DNA of 64,000 nucleotides, from assembly GCA_028456385.1 (NCBI GenBank), contig JALNQF010000009.1, positions 186,001-250,000 on the forward strand, written 5' to 3'. Shown here one piece after another: positions 1 through 12,729 of this stretch; positions within the stretch are counted from its first letter, which is position 1; each line of letters opens with the position of its first letter. Both the position numbers and the translations under genes were made by a program. This DNA is from Ophiosphaerella korrae (Eukaryota; Ascomycota; Dothideomycetes; Pleosporales; Phaeosphaeriaceae). Below the pieces are notes generated by a model. It did not search any database. It was not told the DNA's origin and saw only the letters and a program-made list of their open reading frames with translations.

Positions 1-2432
1 AGCTGGCCGGATGGACGGACGATTTGCGCGCAGGCAACGTGCACAGGTGTATGGTCTCAGAGCAGCGACTGGGGTCATCCAGATAGCGATCCAGGCGAGT
101 TGTGTGTGTTTGTAAGATGTCGGACAGCAGGACAGAAGACACTAAGAACTATCCTGTGCGTCATCGTCCTCATGTTTAGATGCAGACTTTCGTAAGGCTG
201 AGCTCTAGCGCATTTCTTATCGATAAAGCGTCTTCCGAAGGCGCTCCTTCACAATTTCACTAGCGCGCTTTGAGTACAAGTCACGTGCAAGCGCACGACC
301 ATGCTGTGTCGTGCCACGAACTCGAACCGTCTCCCTCACTTCGACGATCACAATAATGCTGCAACCCATCATCCTCTACGACAAGTCCAATTCCCTGGTC
401 TCAGCCTACATTCCAAGACATGCTGGTGCATTGTTCCACCAGCGCCGTATTCGTGGCTCAGCCATGCACCACCGGCCCGAAATATCGTGACTCGGATCTG
501 TCAACATGCTGCAAAAGCCGAATTCAGACATGAGTTCGTAGGCTTGATAGACCACGTACGCTGCGAGGAACATCGCTTAGGCTTGCGACCTTGTTGCTGG
601 TGTGCTTGGTATTCTGCCTCGTCTCGACTTAAATTGTGTGGAACCACTCTGTTCCGACCTGCAACACATAACCAATCAGCTCGTTACGCGCTTTTGAAGT
701 GCATTTATGCTCCGCGGAGCTTCTTCGCTTGCAACAGTCAGCCACACTATCGCGAGCAAAGCGAGGCTTTGTGGAAGTTGAGCGAAGCTTGGCAATACGA
801 CTGTGGAGCTTTGGAGCTCTACGTCTGCTATGGTAGTGCGCAAAATGGAGCCGAAAGACTGGAGAAAATTGTAAAAAGAGGAGGAAATCCAACCAAATAT
901 GATATTGGAGATATCATGGCAACCTAGATTGAGCCGAAACTTGACGGCTTTGTACGGGAGACATGCCTCTTATATCACTAACCATAATATCACACATACA
1001 TACCAACACCACCAAATCACAAACCTCATCCAAATATCCAAATCATCCGTCTCCCAACCAACCAAAATAAAGAAAATGACAACGCCACTCCCATCTCCGC
1101 AACAACTATCCACATCTACTCCAAATCCAGCTACCACAAATCTATAATCCCGACCCCAACCCCCTCAAAGACCACCCACCCCTTCCCCTCCCGTGTTGCC
1201 CACAAAGCCAAACTCCCGTCCTCTACACTAGCCCCTCCAACTAGACCACGCGCCTCACCCTCCTCTCCCCTCCCCCAACCTCCACCCCAGTCCCGCGCTC
1301 GCTGTCCCCAGCGCCATCGATCCCGCGAGGCCATACCCTCCCCACCCACAACGACGTCGCGCCTACCCAGCGAGCCCGGCACGCACTTCGTACGGATGCA
1401 TTGCGCAAAGCCGGGGGGGGGGGGGGGTGAAGCGTGTCGTGTACGCCACTGCACACCTGCACTCAAACCTGGGCGCGCCCGTTTCTCGCCCAGCGGCTTT
1501 CGGCGTCCTGGGGGTGGGAGGTGCGGACGTGGGTTTGTGCTTGTGGGATAAATCATATCAAGGTGGGTGTTGGGGAGGCGGGGTTTTTGTGTGGCGAGGT
1601 ATATGTCTGCGGTTGCGGGGCGGAAGAGTGGGGTGTTGGAAGTGTTCAATGGGGGTGGAGATAGAGGAGAGGATTGCAGACCGAAGAAGGGTAGTTTGTA
1701 TCCTGGCGTTGTAGCAACCGCCATGTGTATGATTATGGGCGAAAAGGGGAAGGAGACACGACTTTTTGGATATGTTGGGATAATTAGGTCAGGGCACGAC
1801 AGGCGCTGGTGGTTGATGTTTTTGCACGCGGTCGATACCAAAGGAACAAATGTTAATGTATCAAGATGAATTGGGACTATGTACTACATCCATAAAATTT
1901 TCATGTCCCTCCTAGCCACCGTGAGCTATCCAGTCTGATAGATCCATGCACCGAAACACCAACATCCGCATAGGGTCATGTTCCACAACCACCGTAACTC
2001 TAACTTCATTAAACCGAACGTCAGCCAGGCTATAGGTAAACCCGCTGTGAGGTATCGAACATTCGCAGGGGCTGCTTCGAATCTGCCCATACCATGTCGT
2101 TGCAGATCTGACCGTCTATGATACAATAAACACTGAAGGAAAGCATGAGAGAGAAGCCCGGCTCGTTGGGTCAGAGCTGGGAAGATGTCTGACGGTCCAG
2201 TGAAGGGGTCAGATGTCGAGGGGGAAGAGTAAGGTTGGGGCCAGCCTTGTGAAATCGCCAGAACTTTTGAGTGTGAGAATTCATGAAGCGTCCGCCCATC
2301 ATAAAGGGAATCGTAAACCGTGAACCGTACGCCATGCGCCATCGTTAGCCGTGGGCCTATCGAGCCCTCACCATTGGTCGCCAGTTAAGAGAGACACAAA
2401 TCGAGTCCTACTCGGCGGCAACTGTGAGTAAA
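1..2432. other. Gene-poor left end
   Basis: I see no supportable gene here. Open frames exist (for example 301-927 on plus and 1131-1841 on minus), but none has a recognisable domain, a splice pattern or a good start context. The 1131-1841 frame is low-complexity, and its opening depends on a strand-biased C/A-rich stretch (about 980-1,340). A 15-nt G run lies at 1413-1427. The part next to 2,433 is presumably the 3' flank of PAB1. Confidence 0.5.
1413..1427. repeat. G15 homopolymer
   Basis: Fifteen consecutive G on the plus strand. Length in the assembly should be treated with caution because homopolymers of this size are error-prone in sequencing. Confidence 0.9.
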
Positions 2433-4731
2433 TTAAGCCTTCTCTTCTTTTGACTCTTCTTTGGGAGCTTCTTTCTCACCCTCACCACCTTCTTTGTTCT
2501 TGACATACTCGTCGTAGACGCTCATAGCTTCGTCGACCTTGGCTCGGAGAGCAGCGTCATCGGAAGTGCTAAAAAGAATAAGTAAATGCGGGGAAGGGGT
2601 TAGATTGGAGATGTACTCACAGATTGATCAACTCAGAGTTATCCATCTCTAGGAGCATACCAGTGATCTTACCGGCTAGCTCGGGCTGAATCTCGTGGAT
2701 CTTGGGGTAAAGGGCTTCACCAAGCATCTGTTTCTGCTGACCTGGAGGGGCAGCGCTGAGAACGCTCATGTCGACGCCAGCCCCAGCACCGGGACGGCTA
2801 CCTTGAGGGAAGCCTGGCATAGGAGGTTGGCCGGGCCGGCCTCCCGGCGCACCACCACGACCAGCGCCCTGCTGAGGAAACCCGCCTTGGCCACCACGAA
2901 TGCCGGGACCACCTGCCATCTGGCCTTGGGGCATACTAGGCATGGGACCCATGGGACCGCCACGTCCGCCACGTCCGCCCATGGCTTGCTGTGCGGCTTG
3001 CGCGAGCTGAAGGTACTGCTGATTCATATAGGGACTAGCAGGGAAAGCACCGGGGGTCATACCAGGTGGCATGTACATGGGCGGCATCTGCTGAGCATTA
3101 GGGCCACCGCGGCCACCCTGTTGACCAGGCATGCCGCCAGGGAAACCAGCACCACGACCACCTTGAGGGCCGGGCATACCAGCAGGGAAGGGCATCTGGC
3201 CACGAGAACTAGGGGGGTACATCATGGGTTGTTGACCGGGGGCAATGAACATCTGTGGGATGCCACCGAACTGCTGCTGCTGTTGCTGTTGCATGCGAAG
3301 CTGGTTGCGAGCCTGGATAGTTGCCTCAAGCTGGTTCTTGCGCACATCCTTGCGCTGAGCAAGAGCGACGTACAGCGGCTTGCCCTCGATCATCTTCTGG
3401 TTCATCTCGGTGACAGCCTTAGTAGCCTCGTCGGGGTTACTGAAGCAAACGAAACCAAAGCCCTTGCTCTTACCGAGAATCTTCTTCTCGCCCTTGATGG
3501 TAACCTTGTCGCCAGCCTTGGTGTCCTCACCCTTCTGCTCATCTGATGAGCTCTCCTTAGTCTCCTCTTTCTCCTCGGTCTTCTCCTCCTCCTCCTCTTC
3601 GCCAGGTTGTTCGGCATTATCAGCGGGCATAGCGTCGCGCATAACCTTGGCAGAGGTGATAGTACCGAAGGGGGTGAACATGTCGCGAAGCTTCTCATCG
3701 TCGACATCATCGTTGAGGTTCTTGATATACAGGTTGACGCCCTGGTACTTGGATTGCTTCTCGAGGCGAGCAGCTTCATACTGCTTGCGCAGCTCTTCCT
3801 CGCGTTCGTGCTTCTTCTGGGCACGGCCAACGTACAGCTTCTGACCCTTGAAGTCGGTGTCGTTCAAAGTGTCGACAGCGACAGAGGCAGCCTCGTGGCG
3901 GATGTAGTTGACGAAACCAAAACCACGGCTCTTACCCTGGTCATCGCGAGCAATGGAGGCAGAAGTGATGTCACCATGCTTCTCGAAAAGGTCACGGAAC
4001 TCCTCATCAGTGACATCAAGGTCAATGTTCTTGACATAGATGTTGGTGAAGTTGGCCTTCATCTCCTCGAACTTGCTCATGCGCTCCTTCTTGGGGATGT
4101 GGTGGCCGACAAAGACCTTCTTCTCGTTCAGCAACATGCCGTTGACGTGCTTGATGGCGTTGTTGGCAGCCTCGGCGGTCTCGTAGTGGACAAACCCATA
4201 GCCCTTGGAGTTACCAAGCTCGTCCTGAGCGACCTTGCAGCTCAAGATGTTACCAAAAGCAGCAAAGGTGTCGTGGAGCGCCTTGTTGTCGATGGCATGG
4301 TCGAGGTTCTTGATGAAGACATTGCCCTGACCGGTCTTGCGTAGAGCGGGGTCGCGCTGGGACCACATGATGCGGCACGGCTTGCCCATGATTACGGTGT
4401 AGTTCAGCTCTTCGAGGGCCTTCTCGCCGTCTTCAGAGCTGTTGTAGTTAACATAGGCGTAACCGAGCGAGCGACGGGTGACGGCGTCACGGCAGACACG
4501 GATGGAGGCAACCTGGCCAATAGAGGAGAACATGTCAAAGAGCTTCGCCTCGGTCACGGAGGGGTCGAGCTCGCCGACATAGAGGGACGCAGAGTTCTGG
4601 TGGGCGGGGGCAGCGGAGGTTGGGGTGGGAGCCTCGCCAGCGGCGGCAGGCACGCCGGTGTTGATCTGAGCGCCGTTGGCGTCAGCACCGTCCTGGACGG
4701 GCGAGGTCGAGTTGGCGACTTCTGAAGACAT
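2433..4731 (-). CDS. PAB1: Polyadenylate-binding protein PAB1 (748 aa)
   Basis: Cytoplasmic and nuclear poly(A)-binding protein that coats mRNA tails and promotes translation and deadenylation control. Exons are 4731..2621 and 2568..2433, with a 52-nt intron (2569-2620) just before the C-terminus. Four RRMs are visible at about residues 48-126, 136-213, 229-306 and 332-457. A Pro/Gly/Gln/Met-rich linker follows, then a PABC/MLLE domain with the core [14 protein letters not shown], which is completed only after the last intron. RRM4 is split by an acidic Glu/Lys-rich insert of roughly 50 residues before its RNP1 (KGFGFVCF), as is known in filamentous fungal PAB1. The start is the ATG at 4731, after a 5'-UTR intron (4741-4836, GTGAGG..CGCACAG). 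Reading further upstream would enter that intron. Identity is secure. Confidence 0.97.
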
Positions 4732-4740
4732 GTTGACTGT

Positions 4741-4836
4741 CTGTGCGGGTGTCAGTAGGGCGGTGTGCAATTTTGCGGGAAGGAGCAGGGCAGCATGTGC
4801 AAGCGGGCTCGCTTCAAGGAAAAGATTTAGCCTCAC
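4741..4836 (-). other. 5'-UTR intron of PAB1
   Basis: A 96-nt segment with donor GTGAGG at 4836 and acceptor CGCACAG at 4741, ending 9 nt before the PAB1 start codon. It keeps an in-frame extension upstream of the ATG, which explains why a naive reading gives a longer N-terminus. Confidence 0.75.
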
Positions 4837-5574
4837 CTAACAACGCTGGAACAAGCTGCAGCGCGGGCGATAGTTGCGAGATGACTCAAGCAGCGCGCAA
4901 GAGTAGGAAAAAGGTAAAAGCGAGTGCGCACGAAGTAAACGTACACGCGGAAGGCAGGGTGAAGAAGAAGGGGGGGGGAGGGGGCAACCAGAGGACTGTC
5001 GATGAACAAGCGACAGAGCGAAAGGTCGGCTGGCGGTCGTCGGACAGGACTGTTTTGTGATTTTCTGGATTTTTTTGTTGCTTTTTCTGTTATGTACAGT
5101 CCACTGGGGAACCGGGGGGCTGGTTGAGCTGTGGGCGTGGTTGGGTGGTGGAGCGTTTGGGGGTGAGGGAGCATCGCAAAGGCGTTATGTATGTGGGAGA
5201 AATTCTGGCAGCAACGGCCCGTGCACAGCGCGCTAGCTCGCTTGGGACTGCGCATCCAAGGCGGTGAATGAAAGTGCTCTGCACTGTGGCGAACAGCAGG
5301 CAGGCGAGGTGCAGCCCAGGTGGGCCGCAACGGCGGCCTCGGGAAGGTGATACTCTCGCCACGGCCGTGATTGTTCCTTTCTTGTGCAGTGATAAGTTTA
5401 GACAAAGGCATGTGACAGGCAGCAAGTCGCAAGAAAGCAGCTTTGAGCAAACAACCACGCCGACAGGGCGCTTTCATTCATCTACCAATCATTTTCGTGA
5501 AAAAAAAACATCCTGAAACGGGTATCAGTGCGCTACCATATGCAGAAGTATCCCAAGCTCCATGTACGCCAACG
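4837..5574. other. PAB1 upstream region
   Basis: About 740 nt between the PAB1 leader intron and the 3' end of the next minus-strand gene. It contains a G-rich tract near 4970-4982 and no supportable gene. It presumably holds the PAB1 promoter and the terminator of the upstream gene. Confidence 0.5.
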
Positions 5575-8500
5575 CTATTCTCTCAAACTGTCGTCCCAGC
5601 CCCCTTGTTCCGTGAGGAAGTCCTCTACTCTTGTTTTACAGCCCTCCAGCCCCTGGCCGAGAGCCTCGTTCCATTGACTCTCTACTAGGGCGACCTTTTC
5701 CTTCAGGTCGTCAGTCAACCGCCGCTCTTCGTCTGCTCTAATAGCTTTCATTTCTTGATCAACACTTGCCAAATCCTCTCCCTCGAGTAGCCTCTGCGTC
5801 TCAAGAAGGCGTGAGCCCGCCGTCATAACACCAGTCTTGACCTCATGCAGCAGACACAGAAGGTTGATCTGCGATTCGATGAACTGGTATGCAGAGCGCC
5901 CTGCATGTGCAAGCACACTGTACAGATACTGCAGGGGGAATTGGTGGTACGTGGGCGTCTCTGCGAATTCCTGGGGTGGAACCAGCACTTCGAAATTTCT
6001 CAGTCGCAGAGGAACTTGCTGTACAATTGCAAGTAACCCAGGTGCAATGTCCCAGAAAGCAGACAGTTGTGCCTCGACGCCCCGGGTCACATTGTGCTCA
6101 ATGGTACTCATGACATCTTCATATCGCTTTAATATGTCTTTTTCGAAAGTGACCTTGCGGTCTTGTGCGTCGCGTCGGAAGAAGGTCGTGGCTTCTTTCA
6201 CCTTTTGGTCGTTTTTCGTTTGAACATAGGGTAGTACGATGATGTCTCGGTAGAGGTCATTACGCTCATCCTCTAGTTCAAACATTTCTTTGTGTAGCTG
6301 CTCACGAGCCTCAAATAGCCACTTTAGTAAGGTGAGCATCTCAAGAAGCTCTGGCTTCTCGTCTCCCTCTTCTTGGGTTTGGTTTGGATCTGTTTCTCGT
6401 GCCTCAGTCGATAATCGTCCTTTGAGATGTTCTATCGATGCAGACACCTTGGTAATGCGTTCGCAGAACATGGCATGAAGTGGGTTGGCAACCTCCGTCT
6501 GGAATGTATCAAAGATCCACTGGACGACCACCTGTGCGTGTTTGTGCTCGCGATCCTCAAAATCACTTTCGGCGTTTGCTGCATCTTTGAAAGACATGAC
6601 ACCACTCCGTACATTCTCCTGAATGTTGTAACGAAGCTCGGTTCTGCGTTCGGAAAGCGATGTACCTTCCTGCTCTTTCCGGGCTTCGATCTTTGTTGCA
6701 AATGCACTTTTCGTTTTCTTGACATCCTCCAAGTCTGATATAGTACGTAGACTAGTCCGGATAGAGGCCAAGTCTGGATGACTGTTATTGACAGCAGGAT
6801 GATGGCGTGGGTAGGATGGTGGGAGTGTGACAAGTCGCGAAACATCCAATTTACTTGGGTCCGGTTTCGCTGGAGTGGGAGGCTGGTACAGCCCGTACGA
6901 CCGCTCAGGTTGCGACTGCACATCTTCATGCAAGCCAACCTTTTCAGGAGGGTACTCGTCGACTCCATAGATTTGTCGACTGCTAGAGCCTGCTCGATTG
7001 CTAGGCATATGCTGTTCCTGGCCAGCCCATTGAAGCTTTTCCTGAGCCTCTTTTGGTAGGCTCATGTACTTGGACTCCCTTTTACTCCTCTCTACTCGTC
7101 TGCCACCACCAAGAGACGACCCGCCATCACTTTCCCACCAACGACTCGCCGACCGACCTCTTGAGTCTTCTTCATCCGGAATAGTGCTCATAGCCATACT
7201 AGGTATAGGCGAGAGCGATGGATGATAATTGTTATTCCACGATATATCGCGTGCCTTTTGGCTTGCCACACTGGATGGAGAGGCAGGTTCTGTATGCGGT
7301 GTAAAATTACCAATAGACGACGCCGGACTCGCTGCTGTGGTAGGCATTGAGTTGGTAGGACGAGTGTCAGGAGATTCACCTGCTATAGAAGCCTGAGATC
7401 TCCTACCACTCAACATGGATGATGCGGCGTGTGTGTTGGGTGTTGCTGATCTTCGTCCCGAGTTTCCGTAAGATCGCCACAGATCCCGTGTCAAATCCAT
7501 TACATCCCCGGCCATGGCGTCAAATGCGCCGGAGTACCGATCACGGCGGATCCTTGACTCGATCACAATGAATTCAGCAAAGAGCTCCAGTCGGTCCTGG
7601 TCGGTCTCGGCGGCTAACTCCCTTTCAATGAACTGCCGATGCCGCTCAAGCGATGCCTTCACAAATGCATCCTGAGCTGCTGGTTTAGGTGTACTCACAG
7701 AGCTATCGATGCCGGGCGTTGTTTGGATCGACGTCTGCGAAACAGAACGATTGGCAAGTCCTGATTCAATGGTCAGGCCTAAACCGTCTTCGTCGCCATA
7801 GGTACGTATCGGAGGAGTAGGTAGGGCTTTAGAGGGAAGCAAAGCGATTGCTTTCTGGGGATGGGAACGATCAAAAATTTCCGTACCTGGCGAGAAGGGT
7901 GGCGTGGGTGCGGATAGAGGAGCGGCCCCTTGATATCCACCCATCCGAGGTGTCAAGTTAGAAGATCCAGGGCCTTCTAGAAGATGCCCGCTTCGAGGAG
8001 TTTGGATAGGTCCACTGCTTCGTGGAGTGCCCTTTGTAACAGCGCCACGCCTTGTGAGACCATTTTCCAGGTCGAGATTGGCAGGCTTTGCGGCTGAATC
8101 TTCCAGGTCTTGTGCCCAGGGATTATTGCTTGGCTCGACGCGCTCACGCGCAGCGCGGCTCTCACTTCTGCGTTCGCGGATACCTCGAGTGCTGCTATCA
8201 CGCTGCTTAGGGGGGGTACGATAGAGAGTCCCACTCGACGTGGTAGTATTGGTCGGACCAGAGGAGACAGAAATGCTTTCGGCGTCAGATGGCGGTGCAG
8301 TAGGCTCATGGGGGCGAACTGCTTCGGGGCTCGTGTCGATATAGAGACCACGACGGGCTGGAGATCTGGTATGATCACGGGACTGGTCTTCTTGCCAACC
8401 CATTGGAGTAGGAGGAATAGGCGTCAAGGTGGTTTGACCAGGCCTCCGTGTTGGTGGAGCAGAAGGACGTGACGGCTCACGACTCAGCTCTATGCCGTAC

Positions 8501-9793
8501 CCTACGCTTTGCGATCTTGAGCTGCTAGGAGGAGGTCCTGGGGGTGGGGGCGGCAATGGTATACTTCGGCCCCAGCTGCCCTGTGGGACGATTGGCGACT
8601 CGTCAATGGGGGTTCTCGTTTCGGTGCCATGACCTAGTACACCTGCAGATGCAGCTCGTCGAGCAGTAGGGGCTCTGAGAGGTGACTGGGTTTCTGGGCT
8701 ATATCGGTGTTCGGGAAACGCATTACTCAGGTAGCTAACAACATTGTTTAGCTGACGCCAGTTACAACAAGTGGAAGATCATACTGAGAAGTAGCTCGCT
8801 GAGCATGCAACCCAGGGGAAGCTGGGGCCCGTTGCAAGGCATCTGAAGTGCTTATTTGTAGCGATTCAATTGCACTTGGAGAGGGGCTATGATCATTGTT
8901 TCGGTTTCTGAATGAAGACAAACTGAATTTGGAGGAGAGCTTGTCACGCGACGCTGATCGTCCTGGTGCATTCCTTCCTGCTGGAGGAGGAGGTGGTGGT
9001 GGTGGTGGTGGAAACTGCTGGTTTGAGACTACGCTAGTCGCGCTTGACGGTATGACCAAAGACCCAGGGCGACTCTGGAAGCCAGAGATTGGCCGAGCAG
9101 AAGAAGGCGTGCTTGTGGGAGGCAGAGGCAGAGGCGGCGGGGGAGGATGTGGGAAAGCGTGGCCTTGCGGCTGGGGCGACGAAGTCAAAGACTGCGACAT
9201 GGGCTGGGGCTGGCCCGGCGAATATGGCGGAGGAGGGGAGGGCATGGCAGCTAGGAACGTTTAGTTGTGGACAGCGTGAACAGCGGAGTTCGAATTGCGT
9301 CTAGTACACGTTGAAATGCTACATAAGAGGCGAAGAGGGAAGAAAATTGGGCTGTACCTTCCATGCCCGTCACGTCATGAGGGCGTGCGGGCTGGGGCGC
9401 ATGAGGAGCATGAGGAGCATGAGAAGCATGAGGGGCATACTGTTGGCCGCGCACCGGCCCATTGCGAGACCATTGTTGGGGATTGTAGGGAACAGACGTG
9501 TTTCTCATAGCCATGGGAGAGGCAGGCGGTAGAGGAGAAGGAGCATAGGTCGAGGGCGAGGAAGCCGCAAAGGGCGCGGGAGAGTAGGGAACGTTCAGAG
9601 TGGCAGCACTGGCTGGGGTGGGCAAGAGGCCATGCGGCGGTGCGAGGGCAACGGTCCTAAGTCGGGGAGGCTGCACGGCGAGGCGCCTCAGGGGAGATAT
9701 CTGCGGTGCGTGGTAGACTGGAGACTGGCCCGGGTGCGCGGTAGGAGGCAAAGGCGGTGGGGGAGGCAGAGGCGAGCACCCGTCTTGAGACAT
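5575..9793 (-). CDS. Large proline-rich protein with helical C-terminal half, function unknown (1,353 aa)
   Basis: Exons are 9793..9358, 9250..8785 and 8734..5575. They sum to 4,062 nt, exactly 1,354 codons. Introns are 9251-9357 (branch ACTAAAC, acceptor TAG) and 8735-8784 (50 nt, GTATGA donor, branch GCTAAAC). The first third is dominated by Pro, Ser and Ala, with polyproline runs and a His-Ala-Pro tandem repeat. A Ser/Thr/Arg-rich middle follows. A helical segment at about residues 655-725 and the last about 420 residues look folded and charged, with probable coiled coils, and contain few prolines. Polyproline runs suggest binding to SH3, WW or profilin partners, but this is inference. I do not recognise the family. 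A cytoskeletal or polarity scaffold is possible but not shown. Confidence 0.8.
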
Positions 9794-11488
9794 GTCTACT
9801 TAATCGATGGAAAGGAAGGTTCTGTGCCGAAGCCTCCAGCGGCTCGCAGCGAGTCGTAGGGCGAATCCAGCAGCAGTGTGATGGGGTCGGAGCGATGGTG
9901 TGGCATGACTAGCACGCACCAAGACCAGACCACAAAGACCAGACCACCATTCATCAGATCCATCACTCTACGAGGGTCGGACGCTGGGCGCAGGGCCGAC
10001 AGTTCGGCCCTGTCGTCTTGTCCCGATCTGAGCTGGCGTCAACGTGTAGCGAAGCTTGACTGTCTTGCTGGCGAATGGCAGGCCGACCACGCGGTTTGCA
10101 GCATGGGCGTGATGCACGCCGGGCGCTTAAAAAAGAAGACGACTGTGGGACCACCCGGCCTCATCTCAGAGTCCTCGCCGTCGCTGCAATATCAATGCCT
10201 GTTATAGCACGCATGCTTTTCTTCGTGCCTCGTCTGGGCCGACCCGTGACTTGGCTACAATTTACCCCTCTGGGCAGTCGGCCAGAGCACACAGCAGCTG
10301 CCTGTCTGCCTGGGTGCCGCCCGTTTTCTGCCACCCAGCCCCAGGATTCGCTCTAGCTCAACGGAGATATATATAGTAGCGCCACCGAGACGGCCTGCAG
10401 CATGGGCCAACCCATCACACCCACACAACCGCAATCACCAACGCCAAATTCCTCGTCTCGCACATGCACGCGCCTGATCCCATCCTGCACCACCGAATCC
10501 TGTGAATTTTGCCTCCCGATTTACTGACAAACCACAGCCAGCACCGCTTCTCAGGTGATTACAGTGCTGATGCAGGCCTGCCATCTGCTGCTGCGATGTG
10601 TTATGTACATGTCATCCCTCGCCTCTTGCCGTTGCCTGTCACCACTACCGGTAGACACCCTGGATGCCTGGAAGCATGTGTTGCGTGCAGCCTGCATGAC
10701 AACCCTGATGAATTGCCTCTCCAGTCCAAGGTACAGAAGCACGGCTGCCGAGATCGCAAATGCACCTGCCCCTATTCGGGCATAGCGTCTCGGTACCATC
10801 GACTCCATCCACCGGCCACCATTCCATCCGTTCTGTATATATCCTACTCACTCTCGCTGTCCAACGATCCCACTGCGAACCTGTTGACCGTGCCCCATTT
10901 CATCGGACCGGATCGGATCCATGTGTTTAGACTAACCTCACGGCCGTCGAGAAGATTTCTTCTTTAGTCTGCTCTATTATATAATTATAGTATATAATAC
11001 ACGTCCAATCCAACACTGACGCTAGCTTGCTGATCCACGTCCGGTTGCCATATTGGGTCCAGTGTAAGAACTCCAAGCTTCTGAAATGCTGAGTGGCTGC
11101 GCCGGTCGGATGACAAATATACCGCGACTCAAACCTTGTTTTGTGGATTGAGTTCCAGCAGTCCTATTCCTGCCCTCGGCGCCGCATCAAGTTAGACAAC
11201 GGTTGTCTGTTTAATCTTGAGGCGTTGGCATATTGTTGGTTCTCCTTTGTTGCTAGGAATCCAGTTTAGGCACCATGGCGAGCATCCAGCCTAAATCTTC
11301 TCCTCAAAATCTTATTCTTCTAAACAAGTATGCCGGATAAAAGCCGCGCATTAATAGGCCGTAGAGCCGCCAAGGTGAGTCCCGAATGCACCTGGAGTTG
11401 GTTCCCGGTAGTCTGGCCAACAAAGCAGTATGAACAGCTGTCGAGTCTAAGATTAGGCACGGCCAAATCTTTGGCACCAAAACCCCCT
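9794..11488. other. Intergenic, no supported gene
   Basis: About 1.7 kb. A TATA-like run (ATATATATAG) lies near 10,365-10,377. It is followed by an open frame (10509-10967, plus) without recognisable domains, unusual Cys content and no clear start context. I do not call it a gene. The stretch 10,975-11,000 is locally AT-rich. Confidence 0.45.
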
Positions 11489-12729
11489 TCAACCCCGAAG
11501 CGCCTCCTCTCCAAACTCGTCTTGATACTGATATATCATCGGCTGTTGATACATCGTATACGAGCCCATCAAACTATCCCCAAGTTGATATCCAGGCTTG
11601 CTAAAATAGCTCCCCAACCCCCTTCCAATGAATATTGGATTGTCAATCGGGGTATCGTACACAGGTGAGCTAAAGTCTTCTCGAACCGCAATACAGTCTG
11701 ACCAGGATGACGCTGACGATGTGTCGATGCGAAGCGCAGTGCGTGGTGGCGAAGGAGTTGCGTCGGTTTGAGTGCTTGCATCCACGTAAGGACGTTTCGA
11801 TCGTCCTTGAACTGGTGATGAAGGTTCGCTGTCAATAGGAACTAACTTGTACCCCTTGGGTACTTTGAATTCTGCTGGCTGATGTCCGTACACGTCCATT
11901 TGTCGAGGTGTTCTTGCTGATGGCGCAGCCAACGTTAGCGACCGCATGAAACTTTGCTCTGGTATCGACTCAACAAGAGGTTCGAAAGCATGGGCGTCAG
12001 GCCTCGCCTTTGGAGAAGCAGGGGCATCTGAGTCTGGTGAAGTTGAGCCGGACTCCATCCATTGTGACAAGAGTGAGGATTGAAGTGTTCTTGAATGCCG
12101 TGGATTGTGCTGTTGTTCTATAGAGGGATTCGAATTAAATGATATCTCTGAGCTCGTTCTCGAAAATGATAAACTCGGTGGCCGGGACGCTCGCCTCGAT
12201 GAAGTCGACGAGGACCGTCTGCTCTCAGCCTCCTCAATGGGAACCGGTTCCGGCCTGGGATCCGGTCTTGTACTGACATCTGCTAGTGGCCGTAAGAATG
12301 ACACTGTTCTTGCCCTCCTTAACGCTGGCTTCTCCTTCTCCTCTTCGACCGGTGGCTTCTTCACCTCTGGCTCCTTATACTCTAGCTTGCCGTTCTTATC
12401 AGACGCAAAGTACTCTTCCCCTCGTCCAAACACCACCTGGAGGGTAGCATAGTCTCGCGTCGTCCCGTCCAGTGGATACAACCATTCGTGCAACGCAGCT
12501 GGTAAATCATGACCATCTAAATCTATTAGCCGTCTCTTTAACAATCCACAAGCACACACACACACACACACACACCTTGCCTAAAGTTGCCACCCTGTGT
12601 CTTCCAACACAAATAATACCGCTCAAACGCCCCAAAGGCACACACTAGCAACTCTGCCAGACTCTCTGGGTCATTGGGGTCCTCTGGGATCTCACCCAGC
12701 CGCGAATAAAGACGAGTCGACGCATCCAT
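11489..12729 (-). CDS. Conserved fungal protein, unknown function (395 aa)
   Basis: Exons are 12729..12576 and 12522..11489 (1,188 nt, 396 codons). The 53-nt intron 12523-12575 begins directly with an (GT)11 microsatellite, so the 5' splice site is the first repeat unit. It ends GCTAATAG. The N-terminal about 110 residues look folded, with helical and aromatic-rich motifs such as FERYYLCWKTQGGN and LQVVFGRGEEYFASD. The remainder is Ser/Pro/Arg-rich and probably disordered. I do not recognise a named family. The start ATG at 12729 gives the only in-frame N-terminus. Confidence 0.75.
12553..12574. repeat. (CA)11 microsatellite inside an intron
   Basis: Eleven CA units on plus, (GT)11 in the transcript. 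It lies immediately downstream of the exon 1/intron 1 boundary of the 395-residue protein gene. Confidence 0.95.

Noticed and set aside
301..927. 208-codon open frame near the left end.
   Set aside because: No domain, no supporting codon or splice pattern, and an overlapping antisense frame of similar quality.
1131..1841. 236-codon minus-strand frame rich in Pro, Gly and Arg.
   Set aside because: The frame runs through low-complexity, strand-biased sequence and the G15 run, so its length is not informative.
10509..10967. 152-codon plus-strand frame downstream of a TATA-like run.
   Set aside because: No domain or conserved pattern; Cys/His/Pro-rich composition is typical of translated non-coding DNA here.
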